64,000 nt of DNA, from positions 38,262 through 102,261 of the forward strand of contig JACFOH010000006.1 in assembly GCA_019454405.1 (NCBI GenBank), in the 5' to 3' direction. The position numbers were made by a program, and so were the translations under genes. Under the pieces are notes generated by a model, which searched no databases, was not told where the DNA came from, and saw nothing but the letters and a program-made list of their open reading frames with translations. This document shows positions 17,350 to 25,324 of the stretch, piece by piece. Origin of the DNA: Promineifilum sp. (GTDB lineage Bacteria; Chloroflexota; Anaerolineae; Promineifilales; Promineifilaceae). Numbering within the stretch: position 1 is the first letter of the stretch; every line of letters begins with the position of its first letter.

Positions 17350-17651
17350 AACAACCCCCAATCTCCACCCGCGCCTTCTTCCATCATCGATGGGTCCCAT
17401 AGCTCTGCGCCGATCTGGACGCGCACGCCACCAGACATCACCTGGTTGCCAACCAGCCGAACCTGCTCGACTATCTGCGGGCCGTAGGGGCAAAAAGGGG
17501 TTGTGAGGATCATTGTGATCTCGGCGTGTTGGGCGTCCTCATCGACATCGAGATTCCGAATCAAGCCCAATTCAACGATGTTCAATCCGATTTCCGGATC
17601 GATTACCGAACGCAGCGATTCCATCAATTGTTCTTCTTGATTTGCGATCAT
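17346..17651 (-). CDS. DUF59/MIP18-family Fe-S assembly protein (SufT-like)
   Basis: A 101-residue DUF59 protein with DPEIGLNIVELGLI near the N-terminus and TTPFCPYGPQIVE holding the conserved cysteine. Such proteins assist maturation or delivery of Fe-S clusters. It lies 19 nt after sufR on the same strand, with GAGGAT before the ATG, so it is probably co-transcribed with the regulator and belongs to the Fe-S locus. Confidence 0.88.
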   Translation of the reverse strand: MIANQEEQLMESLRSVIDPEIGLNIVELGLIRNLDVDEDAQHAEITMILTTPFCPYGPQIVEQVRLVGNQVMSGGVRVQIGAELWDPSMMEEGAGGDWGLF

Positions 17652-17670
17652 CTAATCCTCTTTGTGACTT

Positions 17671-18363
17671 TCAGTTTGTTTCGACTATTTGTCGATCAGC
17701 TTCGGGCTGACCTTGTTCGTCAGGCGTAAATTTTGCCTCGATATGGTATTCACAGAAATTGGCGCCATGCAATATGCAGCTCTGCTGCTGTACCTCTTGC
17801 TGCAGGATACTATTCATGATCTGCCGATCAAAGTTGCAGACTTCGGTGTGGGCGCTGCCGATGGACAAATAAGGGCAACTATATTCGACCAGTTTGTAGC
17901 CGGTCCGCGTGCGCTCCCATGTAGAGAGGAACCCTTCATCGGATAGCAGGTTCGTCAGGTAATCGAGCCGCTCTTCCAACGGCAGATGCTCGTATTCTCC
18001 GCGATGCTCATGAAGTACAGTTTCGACGACTCCTTCGAAGATCTCCTCGATGGCTTCTTGCGGAAGCCTGTCTTTCAATTCGTCGAGCAGACGGCTGGTC
18101 AATTGGACATATCGCCTTGGGAATAGCTCCTGGCCGCGTTGACTCAATGAGTAGACATAGTAAGGGCGACCGACTTTTCGGCGAATGCTTGTCGCTTCAA
18201 TTGCGCCTTCAGCCAGCAAGGCATTCAGGTGATGGCGCACAGTGACCGGGGATATATCCGCAACTTCGGCCAGATCTTCAACAGTCGACTGAGGCGATTG
18301 CTTGATGCCGTGCAGGATAATTTCCCGAGTCGTACGTTTTTTCCCGTTTATATAATCGTCCAC
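17671..18363 (-). CDS. sufR: SufR-like Fe-S-sensing transcriptional regulator
   Basis: A 230-residue regulator. Residues 12-65 form a winged HTH with SPVTVRHHLNALLAEGAIE; the C-terminal part has four cysteines at 163, 176, 196 and 204, and C-X12-C (163/176) matches the spacing seen in SufR cluster-binding sites. SufR proteins bind a [4Fe-4S] cluster and repress the suf operon when clusters are sufficient. The gene starts with GTG at 18363 and is divergent from sufC, with a shared region holding two consensus promoters and an inverted repeat (18486-18575). Autoregulation is therefore likely. Confidence 0.85.
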   Translation of the reverse strand: MDDYINGKKRTTREIILHGIKQSPQSTVEDLAEVADISPVTVRHHLNALLAEGAIEATSIRRKVGRPYYVYSLSQRGQELFPRRYVQLTSRLLDELKDRLPQEAIEEIFEGVVETVLHEHRGEYEHLPLEERLDYLTNLLSDEGFLSTWERTRTGYKLVEYSCPYLSIGSAHTEVCNFDRQIMNSILQQEVQQQSCILHGANFCEYHIEAKFTPDEQGQPEADRQIVETN

Positions 18364-18485
18364 TCAATAACCCTGTATCGGAGAATAACCCGGCTCAGTA
18401 AGAACAAATCCGTCTCTCAGGTTCTTATAAACCAATTGAGGAGAATCGGATAGATCGCCGCTCCCTGCCTCTGTGCCAAATGTCG

Positions 18486-18513
18486 ATTATAGCAAGCGAC
18501 TAACAGACGTCAA
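18486..18513 (-). promoter_or_regulatory. sigma70-type promoter of sufR
   Basis: Read on the minus strand: -35 TTGACG (complement of 18508-18513), 16-nt spacer, -10 TATAAT (complement of 18486-18491). The predicted transcript would start near 18479, about 115 nt before the GTG of sufR. Confidence 0.75.
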
Positions 18514-18521
18514 TTTACCCT

Positions 18522-18547
18522 ATATTTATCATTATTATCATAAATAT
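18522..18547. promoter_or_regulatory. AT-rich inverted repeat between the divergent suf promoters
   Basis: Perfect 8-bp inverted repeat ATATTTAT (18522-18529) and ATAAATAT (18540-18547) with a 10-nt spacer. It lies between the two divergent -35 elements and touches the sufC -35. A second small palindrome TTGAC-N4-GTCAA (18547-18560) covers the sufC -35, and GTCAA also occurs at 18509. Both are candidate SufR operators. Confidence 0.6.
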
Positions 18548-18575
18548 TGACGCGTGTCAACGGCCATGATATAAT
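18547..18575 (+). promoter_or_regulatory. sigma70-type promoter of the suf operon
   Basis: -35 TTGACG at 18547-18552, 17-nt spacer, -10 TATAAT at 18570-18575: essentially consensus. The transcript would begin near 18582, leaving a leader of about 78 nt before sufC. Such a strong promoter fits repression by SufR as the control step. Confidence 0.8.
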
Positions 18576-18659
18576 TCCGCCTGTCTGATTCTTTCCATCT
18601 GACCTTCTACATCACGACACATTCGGCGGGAGCCCGCCTATCACTTACGAGGAGCATAC

Positions 18660-19448
18660 TTGACGATGACTGTTGCGTTGGAAATCAACAATCTCCATGT
18701 GAATATCGGAGAAAATCGAATTCTTAAGGGCATCGATCTGACGGTGAAGCAGGGTGAAATCCATGCCCTGATGGGCCCAAACGGATCGGGGAAAAGCACG
18801 CTGGCTTACACGCTTGCCGGCCACCCTTCTTATGTCGTTTCAGCGGGACAGGCCACGTTTGATGGCCAGGAATTGCTCGAAATGGAAGCGGACGAGCGCT
18901 CTCGGGCCGGCCTTTTCCTGGCGTTCCAATATCCGGTTGCCGTGCCGGGTGTGACGGTAGCTAAGTTCTTGCGTCAAGCCATTAATTCGCGTCGTAAAGC
19001 CGCCAACCCTGAAGATGCTGGAATTCCGATCCCTGAGTTTCGACGCCTCCTGCGCAACAAGATGGAGGTCCTGGGTATCGACCAGAAGTTCGCCGGTCGG
19101 TATCTCAACGACGGCTTTTCCGGTGGGGAGAAGAAGCGCGCTGAAATCTTGCAGATGGCCATCCTGGAGCCGAAGATCGCGATCATGGACGAGACTGATT
19201 CGGGCCTCGATATCGATGCCTTGCGAATCGTGGCGGAAGGTGCACAGCGCCTTCATGAGATGAATGATATGGGCGTCCTGGTCATCACTCACTACCAGCG
19301 CATCCTTAATTACATCCAGCCCGACCATGTTCATATCATGCTTGATGGGCGCATTGTTGAGAGTGGTGGCCCTGAGTTGGCCTTGCACCTGGAAGAGAAC
19401 GGTTATGATTGGCTGCGCGAGAAATATGGTGTAGCGGAGGTCGCATAA
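18660..19448 (+). CDS. sufC: Fe-S assembly ATPase SufC
   Basis: ABC-type ATPase of the SufBCD scaffold that builds Fe-S clusters in the cytoplasm. Walker A is GPNGSGKST, the signature FSGGEKKRAEILQM and Walker B IAIMDETDSGLD, all SufC-typical. Two starts are possible: TTG 18660 lies at the ideal distance from GAGGAG, ATG 18666 is six bases further. It ends immediately before sufB (sufB ATG at 19449). The gene is first in the plus-strand suf operon. Confidence 0.96.
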   Translation: MTMTVALEINNLHVNIGENRILKGIDLTVKQGEIHALMGPNGSGKSTLAYTLAGHPSYVVSAGQATFDGQELLEMEADERSRAGLFLAFQYPVAVPGVTVAKFLRQAINSRRKAANPEDAGIPIPEFRRLLRNKMEVLGIDQKFAGRYLNDGFSGGEKKRAEILQMAILEPKIAIMDETDSGLDIDALRIVAEGAQRLHEMNDMGVLVITHYQRILNYIQPDHVHIMLDGRIVESGGPELALHLEENGYDWLREKYGVAEVA

Positions 19449-20885
19449 ATGGCTGATCAGGCAATAGAACACCTGACTGAAGAAGAATTGCTGGCCGACG
19501 TTCGCGCCGACTATGCTACCAAGTATGGTTTTTCTGACGCCGAGGATTATGTTTTCAAGGCTGAACGTGGGCTGAACGAGAATGTCATCCGGGCCATGTC
19601 AGCCATGAAGGGCGAGCCGGAATGGATGCTTGAGCGTCGTCTGGAAGCTTATAAGCATTTCATGGATCGGCCGATGCCCACATGGGGCGCAGATCTGTCT
19701 GAGATCGACTTTGACAATATCTATTATTACATCAAGCCGAGCGAGAGACAGGAAGACTCCTGGGAAGACGTGCCGGGTTATATCAAGAATACCTTTGACA
19801 AATTGGGTATTCCCCAGGCGGAGCAGAAGTTCCTTTCCGGCGTCGCTGCGCAATACGAGTCCGAAGTTGTCTACCACAACATCAAGAAGGATCTTGAGAG
19901 CAAGGGCGTTATCTTCCTGGGGACAGACGACGGCCTGGCCCAATACCCCGAACTATTCAAGGAATACTTCGGTACGATTATACCGGCCAGCGACAATAAA
20001 TTTGCCGCGCTGAACACGGCTGTTTGGTCGGGAGGTAGCTTCATCTATGTCCCGCCCGGCGTCCATATCGAGATGCCGTTGCAAGCTTATTTTCGTATCA
20101 ACGCCAAGAACTCCGGCCAATTCGAGCGTACGCTTATCATCGTTGATGAAGGCGCATATGTCCATTACGTCGAGGGTTGCACCGCGCCTATCTACTCTAC
20201 GGATTCGCTGCACTCGGCTGTCGTTGAGATCATCGTCAAGAAAGGCGGTCGTTGTCGCTATACCACCATTCAGAACTGGTCCAACAACGTCTATAACCTG
20301 GTAACCAAGCGCGCTATGGTGTATGAAAAGGGGACGATGGAATGGGTTGACGGCAATCTTGGATCCAAGATCACGATGAAGTACCCATCGGTCTATCTGA
20401 TGGGCGAAGGCGCCCACGGTGAGGTGCTTTCGATCGCTTTCGCAGGGAAGGGGCAGCATCAGGATGCAGGCGGCAAGGTCGTCCATATGGCTCCCCATAC
20501 GACAAGCCGGATTATCTCCAAGTCCATCAGCAAGGGTGGCGGCCGTGCTTCCTATCGCGGTATGATGAAAGTCGCCGAGGGCGCCAATGACTGCAAATCC
20601 AATGTCGTTTGCGATGCCCTTTTGTTGGATGAATACAGCCGTTCCGATACTTACCCCTATATTGAGATTGGCGAGCAAGATGTGACGATTGGCCATGAAG
20701 CTTCCGTCAGTAAAGTTGGCGAAGAGCAGGTCTTCTATCTGATGAGCCGAGGTATCGGTGAAGACGAAGCCAATGCCATGATCGTCAACGGTTTCATCGA
20801 GCCGCTTGTCAAGGAATTACCGATGGAGTATGCGATTGAAATGAATCGCCTGATTCAACTTCAAATGGAGGGTAGCATTGGCTGA
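19449..20885 (+). CDS. sufB: Fe-S scaffold protein SufB
   Basis: A 478-residue SufB with the usual full length. Key features are YVEGCTAP (one conserved Cys), [12 protein letters not shown] (the second conserved Cys region) and [15 protein letters not shown] near the end. With SufC and SufD it forms the scaffold on which clusters are assembled from SufS/SufU sulphur. It starts directly after sufC and overlaps sufD by 8 nt, so stoichiometric translation is likely. Confidence 0.97.
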   Translation: MADQAIEHLTEEELLADVRADYATKYGFSDAEDYVFKAERGLNENVIRAMSAMKGEPEWMLERRLEAYKHFMDRPMPTWGADLSEIDFDNIYYYIKPSERQEDSWEDVPGYIKNTFDKLGIPQAEQKFLSGVAAQYESEVVYHNIKKDLESKGVIFLGTDDGLAQYPELFKEYFGTIIPASDNKFAALNTAVWSGGSFIYVPPGVHIEMPLQAYFRINAKNSGQFERTLIIVDEGAYVHYVEGCTAPIYSTDSLHSAVVEIIVKKGGRCRYTTIQNWSNNVYNLVTKRAMVYEKGTMEWVDGNLGSKITMKYPSVYLMGEGAHGEVLSIAFAGKGQHQDAGGKVVHMAPHTTSRIISKSISKGGGRASYRGMMKVAEGANDCKSNVVCDALLLDEYSRSDTYPYIEIGEQDVTIGHEASVSKVGEEQVFYLMSRGIGEDEANAMIVNGFIEPLVKELPMEYAIEMNRLIQLQMEGSIG

Positions 20886-22188
20886 GTTGCTTCCCTTAAG
20901 TCGTAATGCCGTTGCCCAGCTATCGGCATCGCTTGATGAACCTGAATGGATGCTGGATCTCCGCCTGCAGGCTTGGGACATCTACGAATCCTTACCCGTT
21001 CCTTCTACGTCAGATGAAGCGTGGCGACGAACTGATATTCGCCGTTTCAAGCTTGGCTCAGTAGGCGTGTCGTTAAACGGAGATAATGGGGTCGCGGATA
21101 CGCCTGCTCCGAGTTATCTTGGCGAGCAGTTGACGGATGATATCGCCGGTGGCGTCCTTTTTGAAGTTGATGGAGTTGTCAAAGAATATGAGCTGAGCGA
21201 CGAGCTGCGCGCTCAGGGCGTCATCTTCTGCGATATGCATACGGCCGTACGCGAACATGGCGAACTCGTCCGCCAGTACTTCATGACCCAGGCTGTGCGT
21301 GCCGATGAAGGCAAATTTGCTGCTCTTCATGGCGCGTTCTGGCGTGGCGGCGTGTTCCTTTATGTTCCGCGTAATACTATAGCGGCCGCACCTCTTCATA
21401 GCGCGTTATGGGCTACCAACGGCCGCACGTTCACGCACACACTGGTTGTCCTCGATACCGCCTCGGAAGCGACCTTCATCGATGAGTACGCGTCTCCGGC
21501 GCGAGGCGAAGGTCAGGCGCTTCATAATGGCGTGATCGAATTGATCGTTGGCGATGAGGCCAGCTTGCACTATGCGTCGCTGCAGGACTTCGGCACCAAC
21601 GTTTGGCAGTTCAACCATGAGCGTGGCCGGGTGGGTCGTGGCGGCAAGCTTGACTGGATCACGAGCGTCATGGGTACACGACTGACCAAAGCCTTCCAGA
21701 CGGCCGAATTGGATGCTCCTGGCTCGTGGGCACGTATGTCGGGTATTTTCTTTACCAACGGTCGGCAGCATATCGACCTTGATACCCAGCAGAATCATAA
21801 CGCGGCTGATACAACCAGCGATCTGCTCTACAAAGGCGCGCTGAAGGATCAATCGCGCTCGGTCTGGCAAGGTATGATTAAAGCATTGCCTGGTTCTCAA
21901 CGCATCGATGGCTTCCAGGCCAACCGTAATTTGATGCTTGATAGAACCGCCCGAGCCGACTCTATCCCCGGTCTGGAGATCGAAGCTGATGATGTTCGGT
22001 GCACCCATGCCTCGACCGTTGGCAAGCTCGATGAAGAAGAGATCTTTTACCTCATGAGCCGCGGTATCCCGCGACATGAGGCGACCCGCATGGTTATCCA
22101 GGGCTTTTTCGACCCGATTATGCAGCGTATCCCGTTTGAACGAGTGCGCACACGAATCTTCGATCGGATTCTTGAGAAAGTAGGATAG
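20878..22188 (+). CDS. sufD: Fe-S scaffold protein SufD
   Basis: A 436-residue SufD, paralogous to SufB. It shows the beta-helix core and C-terminal [16 protein letters not shown] and [20 protein letters not shown], typical for SufD. The start is TTG at 20878, preceded by GGAGGG and overlapping the sufB end by 8 nt. No upstream ATG is available in frame. A strong hairpin follows at 22211. Confidence 0.95.
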   Translation: MAELLPLSRNAVAQLSASLDEPEWMLDLRLQAWDIYESLPVPSTSDEAWRRTDIRRFKLGSVGVSLNGDNGVADTPAPSYLGEQLTDDIAGGVLFEVDGVVKEYELSDELRAQGVIFCDMHTAVREHGELVRQYFMTQAVRADEGKFAALHGAFWRGGVFLYVPRNTIAAAPLHSALWATNGRTFTHTLVVLDTASEATFIDEYASPARGEGQALHNGVIELIVGDEASLHYASLQDFGTNVWQFNHERGRVGRGGKLDWITSVMGTRLTKAFQTAELDAPGSWARMSGIFFTNGRQHIDLDTQQNHNAADTTSDLLYKGALKDQSRSVWQGMIKALPGSQRIDGFQANRNLMLDRTARADSIPGLEIEADDVRCTHASTVGKLDEEEIFYLMSRGIPRHEATRMVIQGFFDPIMQRIPFERVRTRIFDRILEKVG

Positions 22189-22210
22189 CATCCCTGTCAT
22201 GACAGTTTTT

Positions 22211-22251
22211 CGCCGACCAGTGGTGAGCCTCACCATTGGTCGGCGTTTGTC
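22211..22251 (+). terminator. intrinsic terminator-like hairpin after sufD
   Basis: 16-bp stem (22211-22226 with 22230-22245, one G-U pair) and a 3-nt GCC loop, followed by TTTGTCTATT and preceded by a run of five T. It can fold on both strands. Since the rhodanese, sufS and sufU follow 50 nt later on the same strand, it would lower rather than abolish their expression from the suf promoter. Confidence 0.75.
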
Positions 22252-22295
22252 TATTATTATCGGGCAGAGCATCCATTCGCAATGAGGAAGTTAAC

Positions 22296-23165
22296 ATGGC
22301 GGAAAACGATTATGCTCACAATGAAGTCTTAGTTAGCACCCAATGGGTTGCCGACAACCTTGCCAACACTGACGATATTCGGCTTGTAGAGTCCAACGAG
22401 GATCTGCTCCTCTACGGCACAGGCCATATCCCCAATGCCGTCCATATTGATTGGGTGGCCGATCTCAACGATTCCATTCGACGTGACTATTTGAATGAAA
22501 GCCAGTTCGCGGCTTTGCTGGCCCGCAACGGCATCCGTAACGATACAACTGTTGTCTTCTACGGTGATAAAAATAATTGGTGGGCTACCTACGCCTTTTG
22601 GGTATTCAAGTTGTTTGGCCACCAGGATTGTCGCGTCATGAACGGCGGCCGCCAAAAGTGGATCGCGGAGGGCCGTACTCTGACCAAGGAGAAACCGTCT
22701 TTCCCACCGGCTGATTACAAACCGTTCGCCCGCGCTGATTATAAGATTCGCGCTCTTCGTGATCAGGTCCTGACCCATATTAATGCCGGACATCCACTGG
22801 TGGATGTTCGCAGTCCGCAAGAGTTCAGTGGAGAACTGCTTCACATGCCCGGGTCTCCACAGGAAGGCGCCTTGCGCGGCGGCCATATCAGGGGCGCGGA
22901 AAGCGTTCCCTGGAACCGTGCCGTGAATGAAGACGGTACCTTTAAGTCGGCTGATGAACTGCGGGCGATTTATGAAGGCGAGAAGGGCCTGTTGCCTGAT
23001 CAAGATATTATCGCTTACTGTCGGATTGGAGAGCGTAGCTCCCATACCTGGTTTGTTTTAACCTACCTTCTCGGTTATCCTAACGTCCGTAACTATGATG
23101 GTTCCTGGACCGAATGGGGTAACCTGGTCGGGGTTCCTATTGAGAATCCGTCCAGGCAAGCATGA
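22296..23165 (+). CDS. sulfurtransferase with two rhodanese domains
   Basis: A 289-residue thiosulfate/3-mercaptopyruvate sulfurtransferase-type protein. The C-terminal domain has the catalytic loop CRIGERSSH; the N-terminal domain is the usual inactive one, with [10 protein letters not shown] at the corresponding place. Such enzymes carry persulfide sulphur on the catalytic Cys. Its place between sufD and sufS suggests a role in sulphur supply to SufS/SufU or in thiosulfate handling; that is an inference. ATG 22296 follows GAGGAAG; an upstream TTG would add 20 unsupported residues. Confidence 0.9.
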   Translation: MAENDYAHNEVLVSTQWVADNLANTDDIRLVESNEDLLLYGTGHIPNAVHIDWVADLNDSIRRDYLNESQFAALLARNGIRNDTTVVFYGDKNNWWATYAFWVFKLFGHQDCRVMNGGRQKWIAEGRTLTKEKPSFPPADYKPFARADYKIRALRDQVLTHINAGHPLVDVRSPQEFSGELLHMPGSPQEGALRGGHIRGAESVPWNRAVNEDGTFKSADELRAIYEGEKGLLPDQDIIAYCRIGERSSHTWFVLTYLLGYPNVRNYDGSWTEWGNLVGVPIENPSRQA

Positions 23166-23174
23166 GAGTGAATT

Positions 23175-24404
23175 GTGTATGACGTTGAGCGCATTCGGGA
23201 CGATTTCCCGATCCTGAAAACAGAAGTGTATCCCGGCGTGCCGCTCGTTTACCTCGACAGTGCCGCTTCGTCGCAAAAGCCACTGACTGTCATTAGGGCG
23301 ATGGATGATTATTATGAGCATTACCATGCCAATGTGCACCGTGGCGTCCATCGTTTAAGCGAGCTGGCGACGACAGAATATGAAGCGGCGCGGGAAAAGA
23401 TCGCTCGCTTCGTCAATGCGCCTGAAATTGAGCAGATCATCTATGTGGGCAACGCCACCGAAGGTTTTAACTTGGTCGCCTACGCTTGGGGACGAGCTAA
23501 TATTGGGTCGGGCGATGAGATACTCCTGACCGAGCTAGAGCATCATGCCAACATCGTTCCTTGGCAGATTTTGGCCGAGGAGAAAGGCGCAACTCTCCGC
23601 TATTTGCCTATACTCGATGACGGCACGTTAGCGATTGAACGACTCGGTGAATTCCTGACTGAGCGCACAAAATTGTTCTCGTTCACGGCCGCCTCTAATG
23701 TTGCGGGCACTATTACTCCTGTGCGCGAGTTGGTTGACGCGGCTCACTCTGTGGGAGCGCTTGCGATGGTTGACGCCGCACAACTAGCCCCTCATATGCC
23801 CGTCGATGTCCAGGCGATGGATTGTGATTTTCTGGCCTTTTCCTCCCACAAGATGTGTGGACCGACGGGGATCGGCATTCTCTATGGAAAGCGCCACCTG
23901 CTCGAGACTATGCCCCCGTTCATGAGCGGGGGGGATATGATCCGGCGTGTTACGTTCGATGGCTTTGTGCCTAACGATCTTCCCTGGAAATTTGAGGCTG
24001 GGACACCTCGAATCGCCGAAGCTGTTGGTTTAGGGGCAGCCATCGACTACTTGTCTTCGTTGGGGATGGACGCTGTCCATGAGCATGAGCGTGCAGTTAC
24101 CGACTATGCGTTCGAGGCGCTTAGCGATATACCCGGCATTCGCATTATCGGTCCCCTTGGTTCCCAGCGAGGAGGATTGATATCTTTTACTTTAGCGGGT
24201 CTTCATCCGCATGATATCGCCGAAATCCTTGATAAGAAAGGTATCGCCATTCGCGCAGGTCATCATTGTGCCATGCCGCTACACCAGCGACTGGGTCTCA
24301 GCGCGACTGCGCGAGCCAGTTTCTATGTCCATACGACGTTTGAAGAGATCGATCAGCTGACAGCCGCGTTGCATCACGCGCGTTCTGTGTTTAAACTAAA
24401 GTAG
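23175..24404 (+). CDS. sufS: cysteine desulfurase SufS
   Basis: A 409-residue PLP enzyme of the group II cysteine desulfurases. The PLP lysine is in FSSHKMCGPTGIG and the persulfide cysteine in RAGHHCAMPLHQ. It takes sulphur from cysteine and passes it to SufU, encoded next. The start is GTG at 23175, 9 nt after the rhodanese stop; the N-terminus VERIRDDFPIL is typical for SufS. Confidence 0.96.
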   Translation: MYDVERIRDDFPILKTEVYPGVPLVYLDSAASSQKPLTVIRAMDDYYEHYHANVHRGVHRLSELATTEYEAAREKIARFVNAPEIEQIIYVGNATEGFNLVAYAWGRANIGSGDEILLTELEHHANIVPWQILAEEKGATLRYLPILDDGTLAIERLGEFLTERTKLFSFTAASNVAGTITPVRELVDAAHSVGALAMVDAAQLAPHMPVDVQAMDCDFLAFSSHKMCGPTGIGILYGKRHLLETMPPFMSGGDMIRRVTFDGFVPNDLPWKFEAGTPRIAEAVGLGAAIDYLSSLGMDAVHEHERAVTDYAFEALSDIPGIRIIGPLGSQRGGLISFTLAGLHPHDIAEILDKKGIAIRAGHHCAMPLHQRLGLSATARASFYVHTTFEEIDQLTAALHHARSVFKLK

Positions 24405-24437
24405 GCAGTGCCGATATTTCTATTCGTGGGAACTCTT

Positions 24438-24839
24438 ATGGACGCAAACATCTATCGCGAACAGATAATCGACCTCTACGAAAATCCACTCAACTATGGG
24501 GAAATCGAAAACCCTGATTTCACCTATGAAGAAGATAACCCTCTGTGTGGCGATGTTATACGAATTGACGTCCGACTTGATGATCAAAATCGTGTAGCCG
24601 AAGTTGCTTGGCGTGGCGACGGCTGTGCCATTAGTCAGGCGTCTGCGTCCCTTCTCACCGAGGAGATTAAAGGCAAGACCCTTGATGAAGTGAAAGCTTT
24701 TCCCAGCGAGAAGCTGTTGGAGCTTATCGGTGTCCCTTTGAGCATGGCCCGCGTCAAATGCGCGCTCCTTTCCCTTAAGGTGCTCAAAGCCGGCGCTTAC
24801 GGCATCCCCGATCCAGGAACAATGCGTACTCATGAGTAA
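24438..24839 (+). CDS. sufU: Fe-S assembly sulphur-transfer protein SufU
   Basis: A 133-residue SufU. The three zinc-binding cysteines are Cys37 (NPLCGD), Cys63 (GDGCAISQAS) and Cys108 (RVKCALL), with the conserved Asp39. SufU accepts persulfide from SufS. ATG 24438 is preferred to the upstream ATG at 24408 because the extra 10 residues are not family-like and GGGAAC lies upstream. It overlaps the Rieske gene by 8 nt. Confidence 0.95.
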   Translation: MDANIYREQIIDLYENPLNYGEIENPDFTYEEDNPLCGDVIRIDVRLDDQNRVAEVAWRGDGCAISQASASLLTEEIKGKTLDEVKAFPSEKLLELIGVPLSMARVKCALLSLKVLKAGAYGIPDPGTMRTHE

Positions 24840-25152
24840 GATGGTTTCAGTTGCTCGTGTCGAGGACATTCCCTCCGGTTCTCGACTCCACCATGATTTT
24901 GAAGAAGAATCTGTTATCGTCCTTAACGTTGATGGTGAATTCTTTTGTATTGCCGATCTCTGTACCCATGACGGTGGTCCGTTAGAGGATGGAGATGTGC
25001 TAGACTATCAAATCGAATGCCCCCGCCATGGCGCTCGCTTCGATATTCGCACCGGCGCAGTAACCCGCCTACCGGCTACCGATCCCATCCCTACGTATCC
25101 AGTGAAGATTGAGGATGGGCTGATCTACATCGAAGAACCTGAACCCTGGTAA
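24832..25152 (+). CDS. Rieske-type 2Fe-2S ferredoxin
   Basis: A 106-residue soluble Rieske protein with Cys44-X-His46 (CTH) and Cys63-X2-His66 (CPRH), the [2Fe-2S] ligands. It resembles the small non-haem ferredoxin/NirD-like proteins often placed at the end of sufSU operons. It may supply electrons to, or be a product of, the assembly machinery. It is the last gene of the suf cluster. Confidence 0.92.
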   Translation: MSKMVSVARVEDIPSGSRLHHDFEEESVIVLNVDGEFFCIADLCTHDGGPLEDGDVLDYQIECPRHGARFDIRTGAVTRLPATDPIPTYPVKIEDGLIYIEEPEPW

Positions 25153-25324
25153 CTTCCCCCCGAACTTACCATCTCTGTCGCTCACTCCGATCCTGTGCCT
25201 GGCTCGGCTGAATATTACTGCCTATTTCCCGTTGACGGCCACCGACAAATTGCCTATAGTTGGGGCGATTTAGAACAAATTTTCATTCGATCGGTCTCTA
25301 TTTAATCGAGAAACTTTGCCGCCT

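Noticed and set aside
19953-22272. Long minus-strand frames opposite sufB and sufD (247 and 288 residues)
   Set aside because: Antisense to strongly conserved suf genes; composition mirrors the sense frames.
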